A stretch of 64,000 nucleotides of DNA from Novosphingobium nitrogenifigens DSM 19370 (GTDB lineage: Bacteria; Pseudomonadota; Alphaproteobacteria; Sphingomonadales; Sphingomonadaceae). Of the stretch, positions 51,358 through 60,464 are shown one piece after another. The stretch covers positions 957,929 to 1,021,928 of the forward strand of contig NZ_GL876926.1 in the NCBI RefSeq assembly GCF_000192575.1. The letters are read 5' to 3'. The notes beneath the pieces are model-generated. The model searched no databases. It was not told the origin of the DNA and was given only the letters and a program-made list of their open reading frames with translations. Both the position numbers and the translations under genes were made by a program. Every line of letters starts with the position of its first letter. The first letter of the stretch is position 1.

Positions 51358-52716
51358 TCAAAGTTCGGTCGCAGCAAGCCTTTCCGCCTCGGCCTCGATC
51401 CGGCTGATTGCCGCCCAATAGTGATAGGCCGCCCACAATCCGGTCGGCGCGAGCAGCAGAAGAGCAAAGCGCAGCGAGTTCGCGTCTGCACCACCTTGCC
51501 CCGCGACATGGTCGGAAACGAAGCCGACGAATTGCGGCGCGACCACCAGATTGGCGATATTGGCCATGAGCAGCGTGACCGCGCTCGCCGTCGCGCGCAT
51601 CTGCGGCGGAACGACATTGTTGAGCAGCCCGAACGAGGGGCCGATGTAGAAATACATGGCCGGGATGAAAATCCACAGGCACAGCTTCGCCGTCGCCAGA
51701 TCGTGCGTCCAGTAAACGAAGAACGACGGCACCGTCATCACCGCCACCGTGATCGCCATCATCCACAGGACCCGGCGGGGATTGGCCATCGGGCCGGTCG
51801 CCATCAACAGCCCGGTCCCGATCGTGGCCGCACTTCCCGCGATGAGGTGCATCGGCCCCAGAATGGCCCCGGCCTGTCCGGCGGTCAGGTGATAGGCGCG
51901 CTGAAGGAAGGTCGGCGTCCACCACATGAGGCCCCAGCCCCACAGCGCCGTCACGGCCCCGCCCATCATCAGGTGCATCGTCGCGGGTTGGGAGAGAATG
52001 ACTTTCAACGTGCGGGCAAGCGGCACTTTGCGTTCGGCGCGGCGCACGGCGGCCGTGGTTCCCCGCCGCTCGTCACCGTCCATCGCCCCGCGAACCGGTT
52101 CGCGGACAGTCACGAAGATCACGATCCCGAGAACGAGCCCCGGAACACCCATGGCAAGGAACGCCGCCCGCCATCCGAAGCTGTCGGCGACCCGCCCGGC
52201 CACATCGGCTCCGAGCCAGGCCCCGAGCGATGCCCCCAGCGTCCAGATCGTCATCGCGATGGTCCGCTGACGCGCGCGGAAGCAATCGGCAAGCATCGAC
52301 GTCGAAGGCGGCGTCCCCCCGCTTTCCCCGATGCCGACCCCGACACGGGCCAACAGCATTTGCGTGAACGTCCGCGACAAACCGGTAAAGACCGTCAGCG
52401 CGGACCAGATCACCAAAGCGGCAGCAATGATGTTGCGGCGGCTATAGCGGTCGGCCAGCGCGGAAATGGGAATGCCGATGCTGACATAGAAAATCGCCAG
52501 CGCCACGCCGGTCAGCAAGGCCACCGCACTGTCGGTGAGATGCAGATCGAGCCGGATCGACTCCATCACCGTCGTGATGACATAGCGATCTGCGATATTG
52601 AGGGCGTAGACGAGCGACAGCAGAGCCAGCACATACCATTGCCGGAACCCGACGGCACCGAGTCCTGCCCAGGAAAACCCGTTGGACGGTGCAGCAGGGA
52701 GTTTCGCATGCGTCAT
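51358..52716 (-). CDS. MFS transporter (spinster-like)
   Basis: A 452-residue, 12-helix transporter. Helix 1 region YVLALLSLVYALNIADRYVITTVMESI, the motif A region ALADRYSRRNIIAAAL and ARVGVGIGESGGTPPSTSMLADCF match spinster-type MFS proteins, which often carry organic acids or lipophilic amines in proteobacteria. It begins 56 bp after soxG with AAGGGGAG upstream, so it probably belongs to the soxBDAG transcript. Uptake of the N-methylated substrate or export of a product are both possible. Confidence 0.85.
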   Translation of the reverse strand: MTHAKLPAAPSNGFSWAGLGAVGFRQWYVLALLSLVYALNIADRYVITTVMESIRLDLHLTDSAVALLTGVALAIFYVSIGIPISALADRYSRRNIIAAALVIWSALTVFTGLSRTFTQMLLARVGVGIGESGGTPPSTSMLADCFRARQRTIAMTIWTLGASLGAWLGADVAGRVADSFGWRAAFLAMGVPGLVLGIVIFVTVREPVRGAMDGDERRGTTAAVRRAERKVPLARTLKVILSQPATMHLMMGGAVTALWGWGLMWWTPTFLQRAYHLTAGQAGAILGPMHLIAGSAATIGTGLLMATGPMANPRRVLWMMAITVAVMTVPSFFVYWTHDLATAKLCLWIFIPAMYFYIGPSFGLLNNVVPPQMRATASAVTLLMANIANLVVAPQFVGFVSDHVAGQGGADANSLRFALLLLAPTGLWAAYHYWAAISRIEAEAERLAATEL

Positions 52717-52772
52717 TCCCGAGAACTCCCCTTGATCCGCCTCACTTCGTCGCCGTGCCTAATCCTTGATCG

Positions 52773-53285
52773 TCACGCTGACCAGATGGCGGGCGCAGCG
52801 AGCCGTATTTTCCATCCCGCCTTTTCCCATTCGGCAAAGCAATGTTCGGCAAGGCTCGACGGCACGTAGACTTCCGCCACCGCGTCCGGAAGGACATGGA
52901 CGCAGCACGGGGCGTGACACAACAGCGTCGAGGCGACCGAACCCGGACCGAAGGACGAAACCTCCGCATCGAAAAGCCCCGAGAGCATGAGCAGGCCGCG
53001 CCAATCATCGCCCACCAGTCGGACGCGGCGCCATGCCCCACCAAGCGGCGTGATGACGCCCCGTTCGCCCAGTGCAGAGGCGATCGCCCCGCCATCGAAG
53101 CCGTCCCCGTCGAGCCACCATCGCCACGGCCCGACGCGAAGGACATATCCAGACCCGACCGGCACTGCCTTTCCCGGCCCCGGCAAGGCAAAGCCGAGAA
53201 CAGCCTCAAGCCGGGCCACGTCCTCTCCCCGCCAGAGGTCGAGCGCGACGAGGTCATCGGCCGGGGACGGGATCAAGTCAGTCAC
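52773..53285 (-). CDS. soxG: Sarcosine oxidase gamma subunit
   Basis: The 170-residue protein resembles a truncated GcvT-like fold, as in SoxG (VGSGYVLRVGPWRWWLDGD, FGPGSVASTLLCHAPCCVHVLPD). It is the smallest-known-function subunit of heterotetrameric sarcosine oxidase, needed for assembly and tetrahydrofolate channel structure. The GTG start overlaps the soxA stop by 8 bp (GTGACTGA), which fits coupled translation. Similarity is weaker than for the other subunits; position supports the call. Confidence 0.82.
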   Translation of the reverse strand: MTDLIPSPADDLVALDLWRGEDVARLEAVLGFALPGPGKAVPVGSGYVLRVGPWRWWLDGDGFDGGAIASALGERGVITPLGGAWRRVRLVGDDWRGLLMLSGLFDAEVSSFGPGSVASTLLCHAPCCVHVLPDAVAEVYVPSSLAEHCFAEWEKAGWKIRLAAPAIWSA

Positions 53286-56154
53286 GATAGCGCACCCCTT
53301 CGGGATCGTGGAACATCGGCGGCCCCACCCACACGCGAACGGCCTTGTCCCGCACAGGCGACCAGGCGACCATGATCTCTCCGTGCCGCGCGACGCCGTC
53401 GGTCAGCAGGGCAAGGCCGATCCATGCCCCCTCGCCCGCAGCAATGCGCGGCGCAGCGGTCGTTACATGCCCTTGCGGCTCTTCACCGATTTGCATGACC
53501 AGCATCGCTCCTTCGGGCAGAGGTTCGTCATCGAGCGCGGTAATGCCGACAAGGTGGCGGCGCCCCGCTGTCTCGCTCAACGCGGGACGCATGAGCCCCT
53601 GCCAGCCGACGAACCCGCCCGCCTTACGCAGCATGCCCCCCATCCCGAGGTCGGCAGGCGTGGTCCGCCCGTCGGCTTCGGCACCGATGACCACATGCCC
53701 CTTTTCCACCCGCAGATGATCCATGGCATCAAGGCCATAGACACCGCCCCCAGCCTCCACGACCGCCGCATGGAGCGCCTGCCAAACGGGCCCCACGCGA
53801 TGGGCGGCGACATGGATCTCGAACGCGCGCTCCCCACTGTAGCTTGCCGCCAGCACCCGGACCGGGACACCGGCAATCGTGGCGTCGACGAGCCCCATAT
53901 GCGCCGGAGCCGCCGCATTGATCAGCCCTGTCAGGACGCGGCAGGCGCTGGGTCCCGCAAGAGCGATGCCCGCCCAGCGTTCGCCGACATCGACGACCGC
54001 CGCCCGCGCTCCGTCGAGGAGCACGTCGCGCACATAGGTCCAGTGACGCGCCATACGGGCCGCTCCTCCGGTCGAACTCGTCACCAGCCAGCGATCATGC
54101 GCCACACGCCAGACGGTCCCGTCATCCATGACCATGCCGTCTTCGCGCAACATCACGGTATAGCGCCCGCGTCCGACCGCGAGTTTGGAAACCGGCGTTG
54201 CACAGACCGCCAGAACCAGCGCAAGCGCGTCAGGCCCGGCGATCTCGAACTTGGCAAGGCTGGAAACATCGACGATGCCGACCCGGTTGCGCACCATCCG
54301 CGCCTCGCGCACACTCGCTTCGCCGATAGTCTCTCCCGGTGCGGGATAGGCACGCGGGCGCATCCACACACCCGCCGGAACCCATTGCGCACCCAAGGCC
54401 TCGTGCATCGCGGCAAGAGGAAGGCGGCGGATCGGTCCCGCATGATCGCCGCGCATGGTCCCTGCAAATGCGGCCATGGTCACCGGCGTATAAGGCGGAC
54501 GAAATGTCGTCAGCCCCGCCTCGGGCAAGGCGACACCGCGCAAGTCGGCCATCTGAGCCAGGGCAACCATGGCTCCGGTCTTGCCCTGGTCGGTGCCCAT
54601 GCCGAGCGTCGTATAGCGTTTGACATGCTCGCTCGAAACGAACCCTTCGCGTTGCGCGAGGGCCAGATCGGCCGTTGTCACGTCATGCTGAAAATCGACG
54701 AAAGCCTTGCCCCGTGCTTCCTGTCGCCAGACCGGCCCAGGCCAAGCCGCCCCCGCCGCTCCCAACGGGTCCTCGACAGGGACGCGGCAAAGCGCGTCGG
54801 ACAGGATCGTCGCAAGATCCCCTTCACCGGTCGCCGCCCCGACGCAGACATGGTTCTGCCGCCCCTCTCCGGGAAGATACGCGTCGCGCACGGGATCGTG
54901 TACCAGTGCGCCCCCAGCCTGTCGGTGCAGGTGCAGAACCGGGCTCATCCCGCCCGACATGGCGAGAAGGTCTGCCGCGAACGTCTGCCTGCCCCCGCCG
55001 ATCGCAGCCTCCAGCCCGACCAGCACACCCTTGCGTCCGCGCGCGGACAGGACGCGGGCATCAGTGTGAACCGGAAAGCGGGAACGCGCAGCGTGAACCA
55101 AGGGCCCCACCGGATCGGATCGCGTGTCGAGCACGGCAACGATCGCAACCCCGACATCAGCGAGCGCGAAGGCTGCGCGATACCCGGCATCGTGGGACGT
55201 CGCGACGACGGCCCGCTGTCCCGGTGCAACGCCATAACGCGCCGCATAAGTCTGGGCTGCACTCGCCAGCATCACGCCGGGCAGATCGTTCCCGGCAAAG
55301 ACCAATGGCCGCTCGAGCGCGCCGGTCGCCAGAATGACCCGCTCGCAGCGTAGCTTCCACAAGCATTGCACCGGCCCCGAAGGGACCTGCCCCGGTTCTG
55401 CCAGCCGCTCGACCGCCGTGATGAAATTGTCGTCCCAATACCCTGTCGCGGTCGTGCGGAACAGCACCCGGCCTCCGGCTGCACGAATGCGATCGACCAT
55501 GCCCCGCGCCCACTCTGCACCGGGTACGCCGTCGATGGAAACCGCATGAGCAAGAAGGCTGCCCCCCGGCAGGGCATCCTGTTCGAGCAGAATCACCCGC
55601 GCGCCACTTTCAGCGGCCACACAAGCTGCGGCAAGACCGGCGGGACCTGCCCCCACGATGAGCACGTCAGCAAAGGCGGCACGGTGGCAATATCCATCGG
55701 GATCGGGCTCGACCGGCGCCTTGCCGAGCCCGGCCGCCCGACGGATCACGCGTTCGTAAAGCATCCAGCGCGACGGTGGCCCGAAGAACGTCTTGTAATA
55801 GAACCCCGCCGGGATCAGCCCCGAGAGACGCCCGTTGATTGCCCCGATGTCGAACGAGAGCGAAGGCCACGCGTTCTGGCTTGTCGCCACGAGACCGGGA
55901 TAGAGAAAGACGTCGGTTGCCCGCGTATTGGGTTCGCGGCGTCCCCCGTCGCCCACCGTCACCAGCGCGCAAGGTTCCTCCACTCCCGCAGCCATGATCC
56001 CGCGCGGACGATGGTATTTGAAACTGCGCGCCACCACTTTGACGCCGTTGGCCAGAAGCGCGGCGGCCAGCGTATCGCCTTCCTGCCCCCAGTAGGCCTG
56101 CCCGTTGAACGTGAAGGGCACCTTCCCCGCGCGAACGCCCGATCCGTGCCGCAT
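53278..56154 (-). CDS. soxA: Sarcosine oxidase alpha subunit
   Basis: The 958-residue subunit has an N-terminal ferredoxin-like segment (VPFTFNGQAYWGQEGDTLAAALLANGV...) without a full Fe-S cysteine set. It has an NAD-binding Rossmann motif VGAGPAGLAAA (GxGxxG 168-173) and a C-terminal GcvT/aminomethyltransferase-like half (from about 560) that transfers the methyl carbon to tetrahydrofolate. Together with SoxBDG it oxidises sarcosine to glycine, formaldehyde equivalents and H2O2. It overlaps soxD (ATGA) and soxG. Confidence 0.93.
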   Translation of the reverse strand: MRHGSGVRAGKVPFTFNGQAYWGQEGDTLAAALLANGVKVVARSFKYHRPRGIMAAGVEEPCALVTVGDGGRREPNTRATDVFLYPGLVATSQNAWPSLSFDIGAINGRLSGLIPAGFYYKTFFGPPSRWMLYERVIRRAAGLGKAPVEPDPDGYCHRAAFADVLIVGAGPAGLAAACVAAESGARVILLEQDALPGGSLLAHAVSIDGVPGAEWARGMVDRIRAAGGRVLFRTTATGYWDDNFITAVERLAEPGQVPSGPVQCLWKLRCERVILATGALERPLVFAGNDLPGVMLASAAQTYAARYGVAPGQRAVVATSHDAGYRAAFALADVGVAIVAVLDTRSDPVGPLVHAARSRFPVHTDARVLSARGRKGVLVGLEAAIGGGRQTFAADLLAMSGGMSPVLHLHRQAGGALVHDPVRDAYLPGEGRQNHVCVGAATGEGDLATILSDALCRVPVEDPLGAAGAAWPGPVWRQEARGKAFVDFQHDVTTADLALAQREGFVSSEHVKRYTTLGMGTDQGKTGAMVALAQMADLRGVALPEAGLTTFRPPYTPVTMAAFAGTMRGDHAGPIRRLPLAAMHEALGAQWVPAGVWMRPRAYPAPGETIGEASVREARMVRNRVGIVDVSSLAKFEIAGPDALALVLAVCATPVSKLAVGRGRYTVMLREDGMVMDDGTVWRVAHDRWLVTSSTGGAARMARHWTYVRDVLLDGARAAVVDVGERWAGIALAGPSACRVLTGLINAAAPAHMGLVDATIAGVPVRVLAASYSGERAFEIHVAAHRVGPVWQALHAAVVEAGGGVYGLDAMDHLRVEKGHVVIGAEADGRTTPADLGMGGMLRKAGGFVGWQGLMRPALSETAGRRHLVGITALDDEPLPEGAMLVMQIGEEPQGHVTTAAPRIAAGEGAWIGLALLTDGVARHGEIMVAWSPVRDKAVRVWVGPPMFHDPEGVRYRD

Positions 56155-56399
56155 CAGATCGCCTCCACGTCGGAAATCGCGTGAGTGACGCGGTCACGAC
56201 GCAGCCGCAGCCATTGTCCGCAACCATGGACATGGCTCCAGATCTCGATCTCCTCCCCACGCGGATTGGCGCGGGTATAGAGCCTGCTCATCGCTGTCAC
56301 GGGCCCGTCATCGAGGCGAACGACACTGTCGAGCGTGCGCTCATAGGCAAATTCCTCCTGCACGCGCGGACCGCAGTGAGGGCATGGGATCAGCATCAT
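56154..56399 (-). CDS. soxD: Sarcosine oxidase delta subunit
   Basis: An 81-residue zinc-binding protein. CPHCG (Cys6, Cys9) and the SHVHGCGQW segment (Cys60 with nearby His) form the metal site, and the pattern YTRANPRGEEIEIWSHVHGC is typical of SoxD. Of two adjacent ATG codons the first has AGGGGG 8 bases upstream. It starts 16 bp after soxB and overlaps soxA by one base of its stop. Confidence 0.92.
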   Translation of the reverse strand: MMLIPCPHCGPRVQEEFAYERTLDSVVRLDDGPVTAMSRLYTRANPRGEEIEIWSHVHGCGQWLRLRRDRVTHAISDVEAI

Positions 56400-56415
56400 C
56401 GCAAGCGCCCCCTGT

Positions 56416-57696
56416 TCAACGGTTCTGCGGCATCGGACCGGCCCCGGCCTCGTCGATGGTCCGCCCTTGGGCAAAGCGAGCAAGGTCGAAGGGCGCGGCG
56501 ACCGGATGGCTCTCCCCAGTCGCGAGCAGGTGCGCATAGAGCCGCCCGGAACCCGGCGTTGCCTTGAACCCGCCGTAACACCAGCCTCCGTTGAGATAGA
56601 GGCCGGGCAAAGGCATTTCACCGATGATCGGGGAGCCGTCGAAACTCATGTCGGTGACCCCCGCCCATGTGCGCAGGATGCGCAGGCGCGCAAAGGCAGG
56701 CACGAGCGCGATCGCCTGCGCAATCGACTCTTCCAGCCGGATCGGAGCCCCACGCTGGGCATAGCTTGGAAAGAAATCGGGATCGCCGCCACCGACGATC
56801 CCGCCCTTGTCACTTTGCGAGAAATAGCAGTGGAGCGTCTGTGACATGACGACCGTGTCAATCATCGGCTTGACCGCTTCGGTCACCCAGGCCTGAAGCG
56901 TATGGCTTTCGATCGGCAGGCGAATCCCGGCAAGCCCGGCGACATGGCCGCTGTTTCCGGCAACACAGATTCCCGTTCGCCCCGCGACAATGTCGCCACG
57001 AGTGGTGCGGACCCCGGTCACCCGGTCCGCGTCGCGCAGAAAGCCTGTAACCTCACAATTCTCGATGATGTCGACGCCCAATGCATCGGCCGCACGCGCG
57101 AAACCCCATGCCACCGCGTCATGTCGCGCGGTTCCCCCCCGTCGCTGGATCAGGCCCCCGAAAATGGGCCAGCGCGCCTCTTTCGACATGTCGAGTAACG
57201 GCACCAGCCGCGCGACCTCGTCGGGGCTCATCAGGTCTGCATCCAGCCCCATCGCCCGCATCGCGTCGCCGCGTTCGGCAAGACGCATCATGTCGGCATC
57301 GCTGTGGCCCAGGAAAAGCGCACCGCGTGGCGAGAACATGGTGTTGTAGTTGAGTTCGTCGGACAACCCGTGCCAGAGTTTCAGCGAATATTCGAACAAT
57401 CGCTGCAATTCGGGCTGGCGGTAATTGGACCGCACAATCGTGGTGTTGCGGCCGGTATTGCCGCCCCCGATCCAGCCGCGCTCCAGAACCGCGACACGCC
57501 GGATGCCGTGTTCGGCGGCGAGATAATAGGCCGTCGCCAGACCATGCCCACCCCCGCCGATGACAACGACGTCATAGGATGGCGCAGGCTCTGCCGCGCG
57601 CCATGCCCGCCCCCAGTGGCGATGCCCGCCGATCGCGCCCCGCAAAAGCGAGAGAGCCGAATAGCGGGACCAGGCTAGGGAAGCGATGCGCACCAT
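56416..57696 (-). CDS. soxB: Sarcosine oxidase beta subunit
   Basis: The 426-residue flavoprotein has the FAD motif VVVIGGGGHGLATAYYLA and a covalent-FMN histidine equivalent at His192 in GGTARHDAVAWGFARAAD. The C-terminal part carries SWAGVTDMSFDGSPIIGEM-like sequence (here TWAGVTDMSFDGSPIIGE) and NGGWCYGGFKATPGSG. It holds the sarcosine-oxidising site. It leads soxBDAG; a 92-bp gap with two AATGNCATT motifs precedes it. No strong ribosome binding site is seen. Confidence 0.93.
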   Translation of the reverse strand: MVRIASLAWSRYSALSLLRGAIGGHRHWGRAWRAAEPAPSYDVVVIGGGGHGLATAYYLAAEHGIRRVAVLERGWIGGGNTGRNTTIVRSNYRQPELQRLFEYSLKLWHGLSDELNYNTMFSPRGALFLGHSDADMMRLAERGDAMRAMGLDADLMSPDEVARLVPLLDMSKEARWPIFGGLIQRRGGTARHDAVAWGFARAADALGVDIIENCEVTGFLRDADRVTGVRTTRGDIVAGRTGICVAGNSGHVAGLAGIRLPIESHTLQAWVTEAVKPMIDTVVMSQTLHCYFSQSDKGGIVGGGDPDFFPSYAQRGAPIRLEESIAQAIALVPAFARLRILRTWAGVTDMSFDGSPIIGEMPLPGLYLNGGWCYGGFKATPGSGRLYAHLLATGESHPVAAPFDLARFAQGRTIDEAGAGPMPQNR

Positions 57697-57743
57697 GACA
57701 AAACAAGGGGTAAGGTGCAGCAGGCCCGGCGGTCGCGTCTAAA

Positions 57744-57773
57744 AATGTCATTCCCGCGCGCGAAAATGGCATT
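57744..57773. promoter_or_regulatory. Paired AATGNCATT motifs upstream of soxB
   Basis: AATGTCATT (57744-57752) and AATGGCATT (57765-57773) are each palindromic (AATG/CATT) and lie 21 bp apart centre to centre, two helical turns. They are 48 to 77 bp upstream of the soxB ATG, a suitable place for an activator or repressor pair. Confidence 0.6.
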
Positions 57774-57788
57774 GCCCCAAACTGGGCT

Positions 57789-59240
57789 TCAACGGTTCCA
57801 TTCGGAAAGCTGTCCGCGCCGCCGCCCATAGTCGAGAAGACAGGCCATGTAGCGCGGATAGAACTGCACCGGATGCATGTCGGCGGTATCGGCATCGTGC
57901 CATTCCTTGCACGTCTTCCCGTCATAGACATGCTCGTTGGGCGTCTCGGCAGGCTTGCCGTTTTCGACGATCCCCGCATTGGACAAGGTTGCGTAATCGA
58001 GATGCCCGGCATCGTGCATGACCGACGCCACCGAAGCCTGATAGACCTGATTTTCCATCACATCGATCCCACGCAAGGCGAGCGAGACGAGCGACCATTT
58101 GTCCTTCGGCGCGCGAGGGGCGTGGCCGGCTGCATCGCTCTCCTGCCACGGCGGCATGGCAAGGCTGGTGTTGACGACCAGAGTGACGGCCCCTTCTCCC
58201 CCCGGTGCCCCGCCGACGCGTGCCATGCTTTCCGAAGCGCGGATCTGATCGAGGAACACCCCGAACCGGGCGCCGCCGTCGATATAGAGATGGATGGTGC
58301 TGACCTCCGCCGGGGCCGGATCGAATTCGCGGGTCCGCAGGCTGACCGGCTTGGCACCGACAGGCACGGACGAGGACGCCAACAGCGCCTCGACATAGGC
58401 ACGGCGCACTTCGGTCATGCGCTGGTCGGGCTTTTCCCCGACATAAGCCTTGAGCGCGAGGGCCGTGAGGTCCAGCGCATAACCATGGCCATCGTCGACA
58501 TCGGTGACACCGACGAAAAGCTTGCGTCCGCGACAGGCTTCGCCCGCGATTTCATCGATCGTTCCCGGCGTGATCAGCTCCAGCAGCCGCTTGCGCAACG
58601 GGGCAAGGTTGCCCTTCGACCCTTCGATCAGCATGCCGATGCCGCCGAACGGGACGATGGAGAGAATGTCGCCTTCCTTGCTGATGCTGTAGGCGAGCGC
58701 CAGATCCTCGATGTTGGAGCGCCCGCCCTTCAAAGGCGCGCTGTTGTCGGCTCCGGGCAAAGTCTTGGTAGCAAGGCCTCCGATCCAGCCGTATTTCCGG
58801 TCGGCCGGGGCCGGCTGGCGCGCCAGGAACAGGAATGTCGATTGCAACGACCCAGTGCTGACCCCGGTCACGACATCGGGTTCAGGGGGAAGTGCGCCGT
58901 GATCCTGCAAGCCCAGAAAGAACCCGGCACCAAAAGCGCCGTGAAGGCTGCCCCCGGAAAGAACGACATATTGGGGAGCGCCGCCTTTCCGTGGTGCCAC
59001 CCCGGCGAACCGGGGCAAGGCGCAGACCGGATCATCACTGCCTTTGCGCAAGCTGACCGCGCCCGCCATGCTCCTTGCAAAAGTGGAGGTCGGTTGCGGA
59101 TCGTTCGAATCAAAGGAACTCAACCGGCTGGCGGGGATGGCAAGAGGACTGGCCAGTGGCGGGCGCGAATGCGCACAAGCGGCCAGAAGCATGATACTCC
59201 CGAGAATGCCAGCTTTCCGAACCTGACCACACAACACCAT
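57789..59240 (-). CDS. Patatin-like phospholipase lipoprotein
   Basis: The 483-residue precursor has a signal peptide with lipobox LLAAC (Cys22), so it is probably membrane anchored outside the cytoplasm. Patatin features are the oxyanion-hole glycine motif GGSLHGAFGAG, the nucleophile Ser128 in GVSTGS and the catalytic aspartate in IDGGARFG. It would hydrolyse acyl esters of lipids. AGAGGA precedes the ATG. It lies between two amine-oxidising gene sets; a functional tie is not obvious. Confidence 0.87.
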   Translation of the reverse strand: MVLCGQVRKAGILGSIMLLAACAHSRPPLASPLAIPASRLSSFDSNDPQPTSTFARSMAGAVSLRKGSDDPVCALPRFAGVAPRKGGAPQYVVLSGGSLHGAFGAGFFLGLQDHGALPPEPDVVTGVSTGSLQSTFLFLARQPAPADRKYGWIGGLATKTLPGADNSAPLKGGRSNIEDLALAYSISKEGDILSIVPFGGIGMLIEGSKGNLAPLRKRLLELITPGTIDEIAGEACRGRKLFVGVTDVDDGHGYALDLTALALKAYVGEKPDQRMTEVRRAYVEALLASSSVPVGAKPVSLRTREFDPAPAEVSTIHLYIDGGARFGVFLDQIRASESMARVGGAPGGEGAVTLVVNTSLAMPPWQESDAAGHAPRAPKDKWSLVSLALRGIDVMENQVYQASVASVMHDAGHLDYATLSNAGIVENGKPAETPNEHVYDGKTCKEWHDADTADMHPVQFYPRYMACLLDYGRRRGQLSEWNR

Positions 59241-59324
59241 GAAGCAATCCTCTTACCATCACCGGCGCGGGGAGTAGCATCCATGTTGCAAACGAATATA
59301 TCCGATTGATCCCTAATCGCTAAT

Positions 59325-60464
59325 TTACCCGGCCGAACTTTCCGCGATCCAGCCCTTTATTTCCCGCCAGTCCGGCGCCACTGCGTCGAAACGCGCGAGC
59401 GCCAGTTTCGACAGATCGGTGAAGGTACAGGTCTCCTCGACCACCAGATCGCGCAGCGCGTGTCCGGTCGCGGGCGAAAGGCCGAACCCGACGCCCGACA
59501 TGGTGGCGATGACCACATTGTCGAGCCGGTCGAGGATCGGGCGTCCATCCGGCGTGTTCTCGACGATGCCCGCCCACGAGCGGATCACGCGACAATGGGC
59601 CGCTCGCGGAAAGAGTTCGGCAACGCGCCGGGCAAGGCCGCGCAAAAGCGGCGTGCTCGGTCGCGCGCCCGGCCCCTCCGCACGGGTGTCGATCCATTCG
59701 TGCGGTCCGCCGCCAAAGGCGAGATTACCGCGCAAAGTCTGCCGCCCATAGAGACCGTTCCCGTCAACGCCCCCCAACTGCATCAGGGGGAGCGGTTCGG
59801 TCACGATCATCTCCGCCCGCGCGGCCGCCAAGGGCACATCGATCCCGAGCGGCGCGAGCAAGCCCGCGATCTGCGGCCCGGCCGCAACGACCAGGGCATC
59901 GCATTCGAACCGCCCTTGCGGGGTCACCACGGCACGCGCCCTTCCCCCGGGCGCCTCGATCGCCGTGACCGGGCAATGTTGCACAATGCGCCCGCCATGA
60001 TCCTGCAAGGCCCAGGCATAGGCCTGAACCGTGCGTTGCGGATTGGCATGACCGCCGAAACGCAAATGGATGCCGCCAAGACAATTGTCGCCCGCGATCG
60101 GCACCATCGCCCGCACCTGCTGCGCGTCGAGAGGGTCGACCCGCCAGCCCATCGCGTTGCACATCTCGCCGATATAGAGGTAATGACCGAGCTGCTTTTC
60201 GGTGACAGCCATGATCACCCGTTCCGGCCGGAATTCGGTCGGATAGCCGAGCAATTCGTCCATTTGCGGCCACAGGCGCTGTTCCTCGGCAAAGAGGGGG
60301 CTCTGGTAATGGCTGGCCCCGCCGCCGTTGCGGCTCGAAGCCTCTGCGCCCACTACACCCTTGTCGAGGACGAGCACGCTGATGCCTTCGCGCGCCAGCC
60401 ACCATGCGGTGGAAAGGCCGGTCACCCCGGCGCCGATGACGATGACGTCGTATCCCGTTCTCAC
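59325..60464 (-). CDS. DadA/OoxB-like FAD-dependent amine oxidoreductase
   Basis: The 379-residue protein of the D-amino-acid-oxidase family starts VRTGYDVIVIGAGVTGLSTAWWLAREG (FAD site) and ends with RSWAGIVENTPDGRPILDRLDNVVIATMSGVGFGLSPATG. It resembles the catalytic subunits OoxB, HcnC and hydroxyproline/sarcosine-type dehydrogenases that oxidise a C-N bond of an N-alkylated amino acid. The GTG start overlaps the stop of the upstream gene by 4 bp (GTGA). Substrate unknown. Confidence 0.85.
   Translation of the reverse strand: MRTGYDVIVIGAGVTGLSTAWWLAREGISVLVLDKGVVGAEASSRNGGGASHYQSPLFAEEQRLWPQMDELLGYPTEFRPERVIMAVTEKQLGHYLYIGEMCNAMGWRVDPLDAQQVRAMVPIAGDNCLGGIHLRFGGHANPQRTVQAYAWALQDHGGRIVQHCPVTAIEAPGGRARAVVTPQGRFECDALVVAAGPQIAGLLAPLGIDVPLAAARAEMIVTEPLPLMQLGGVDGNGLYGRQTLRGNLAFGGGPHEWIDTRAEGPGARPSTPLLRGLARRVAELFPRAAHCRVIRSWAGIVENTPDGRPILDRLDNVVIATMSGVGFGLSPATGHALRDLVVEETCTFTDLSKLALARFDAVAPDWREIKGWIAESSAG

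Noticed and set aside
52987..55353. 788-codon plus-strand frame opposite soxA
   Set aside because: Antisense shadow of a well-supported sarcosine oxidase subunit.
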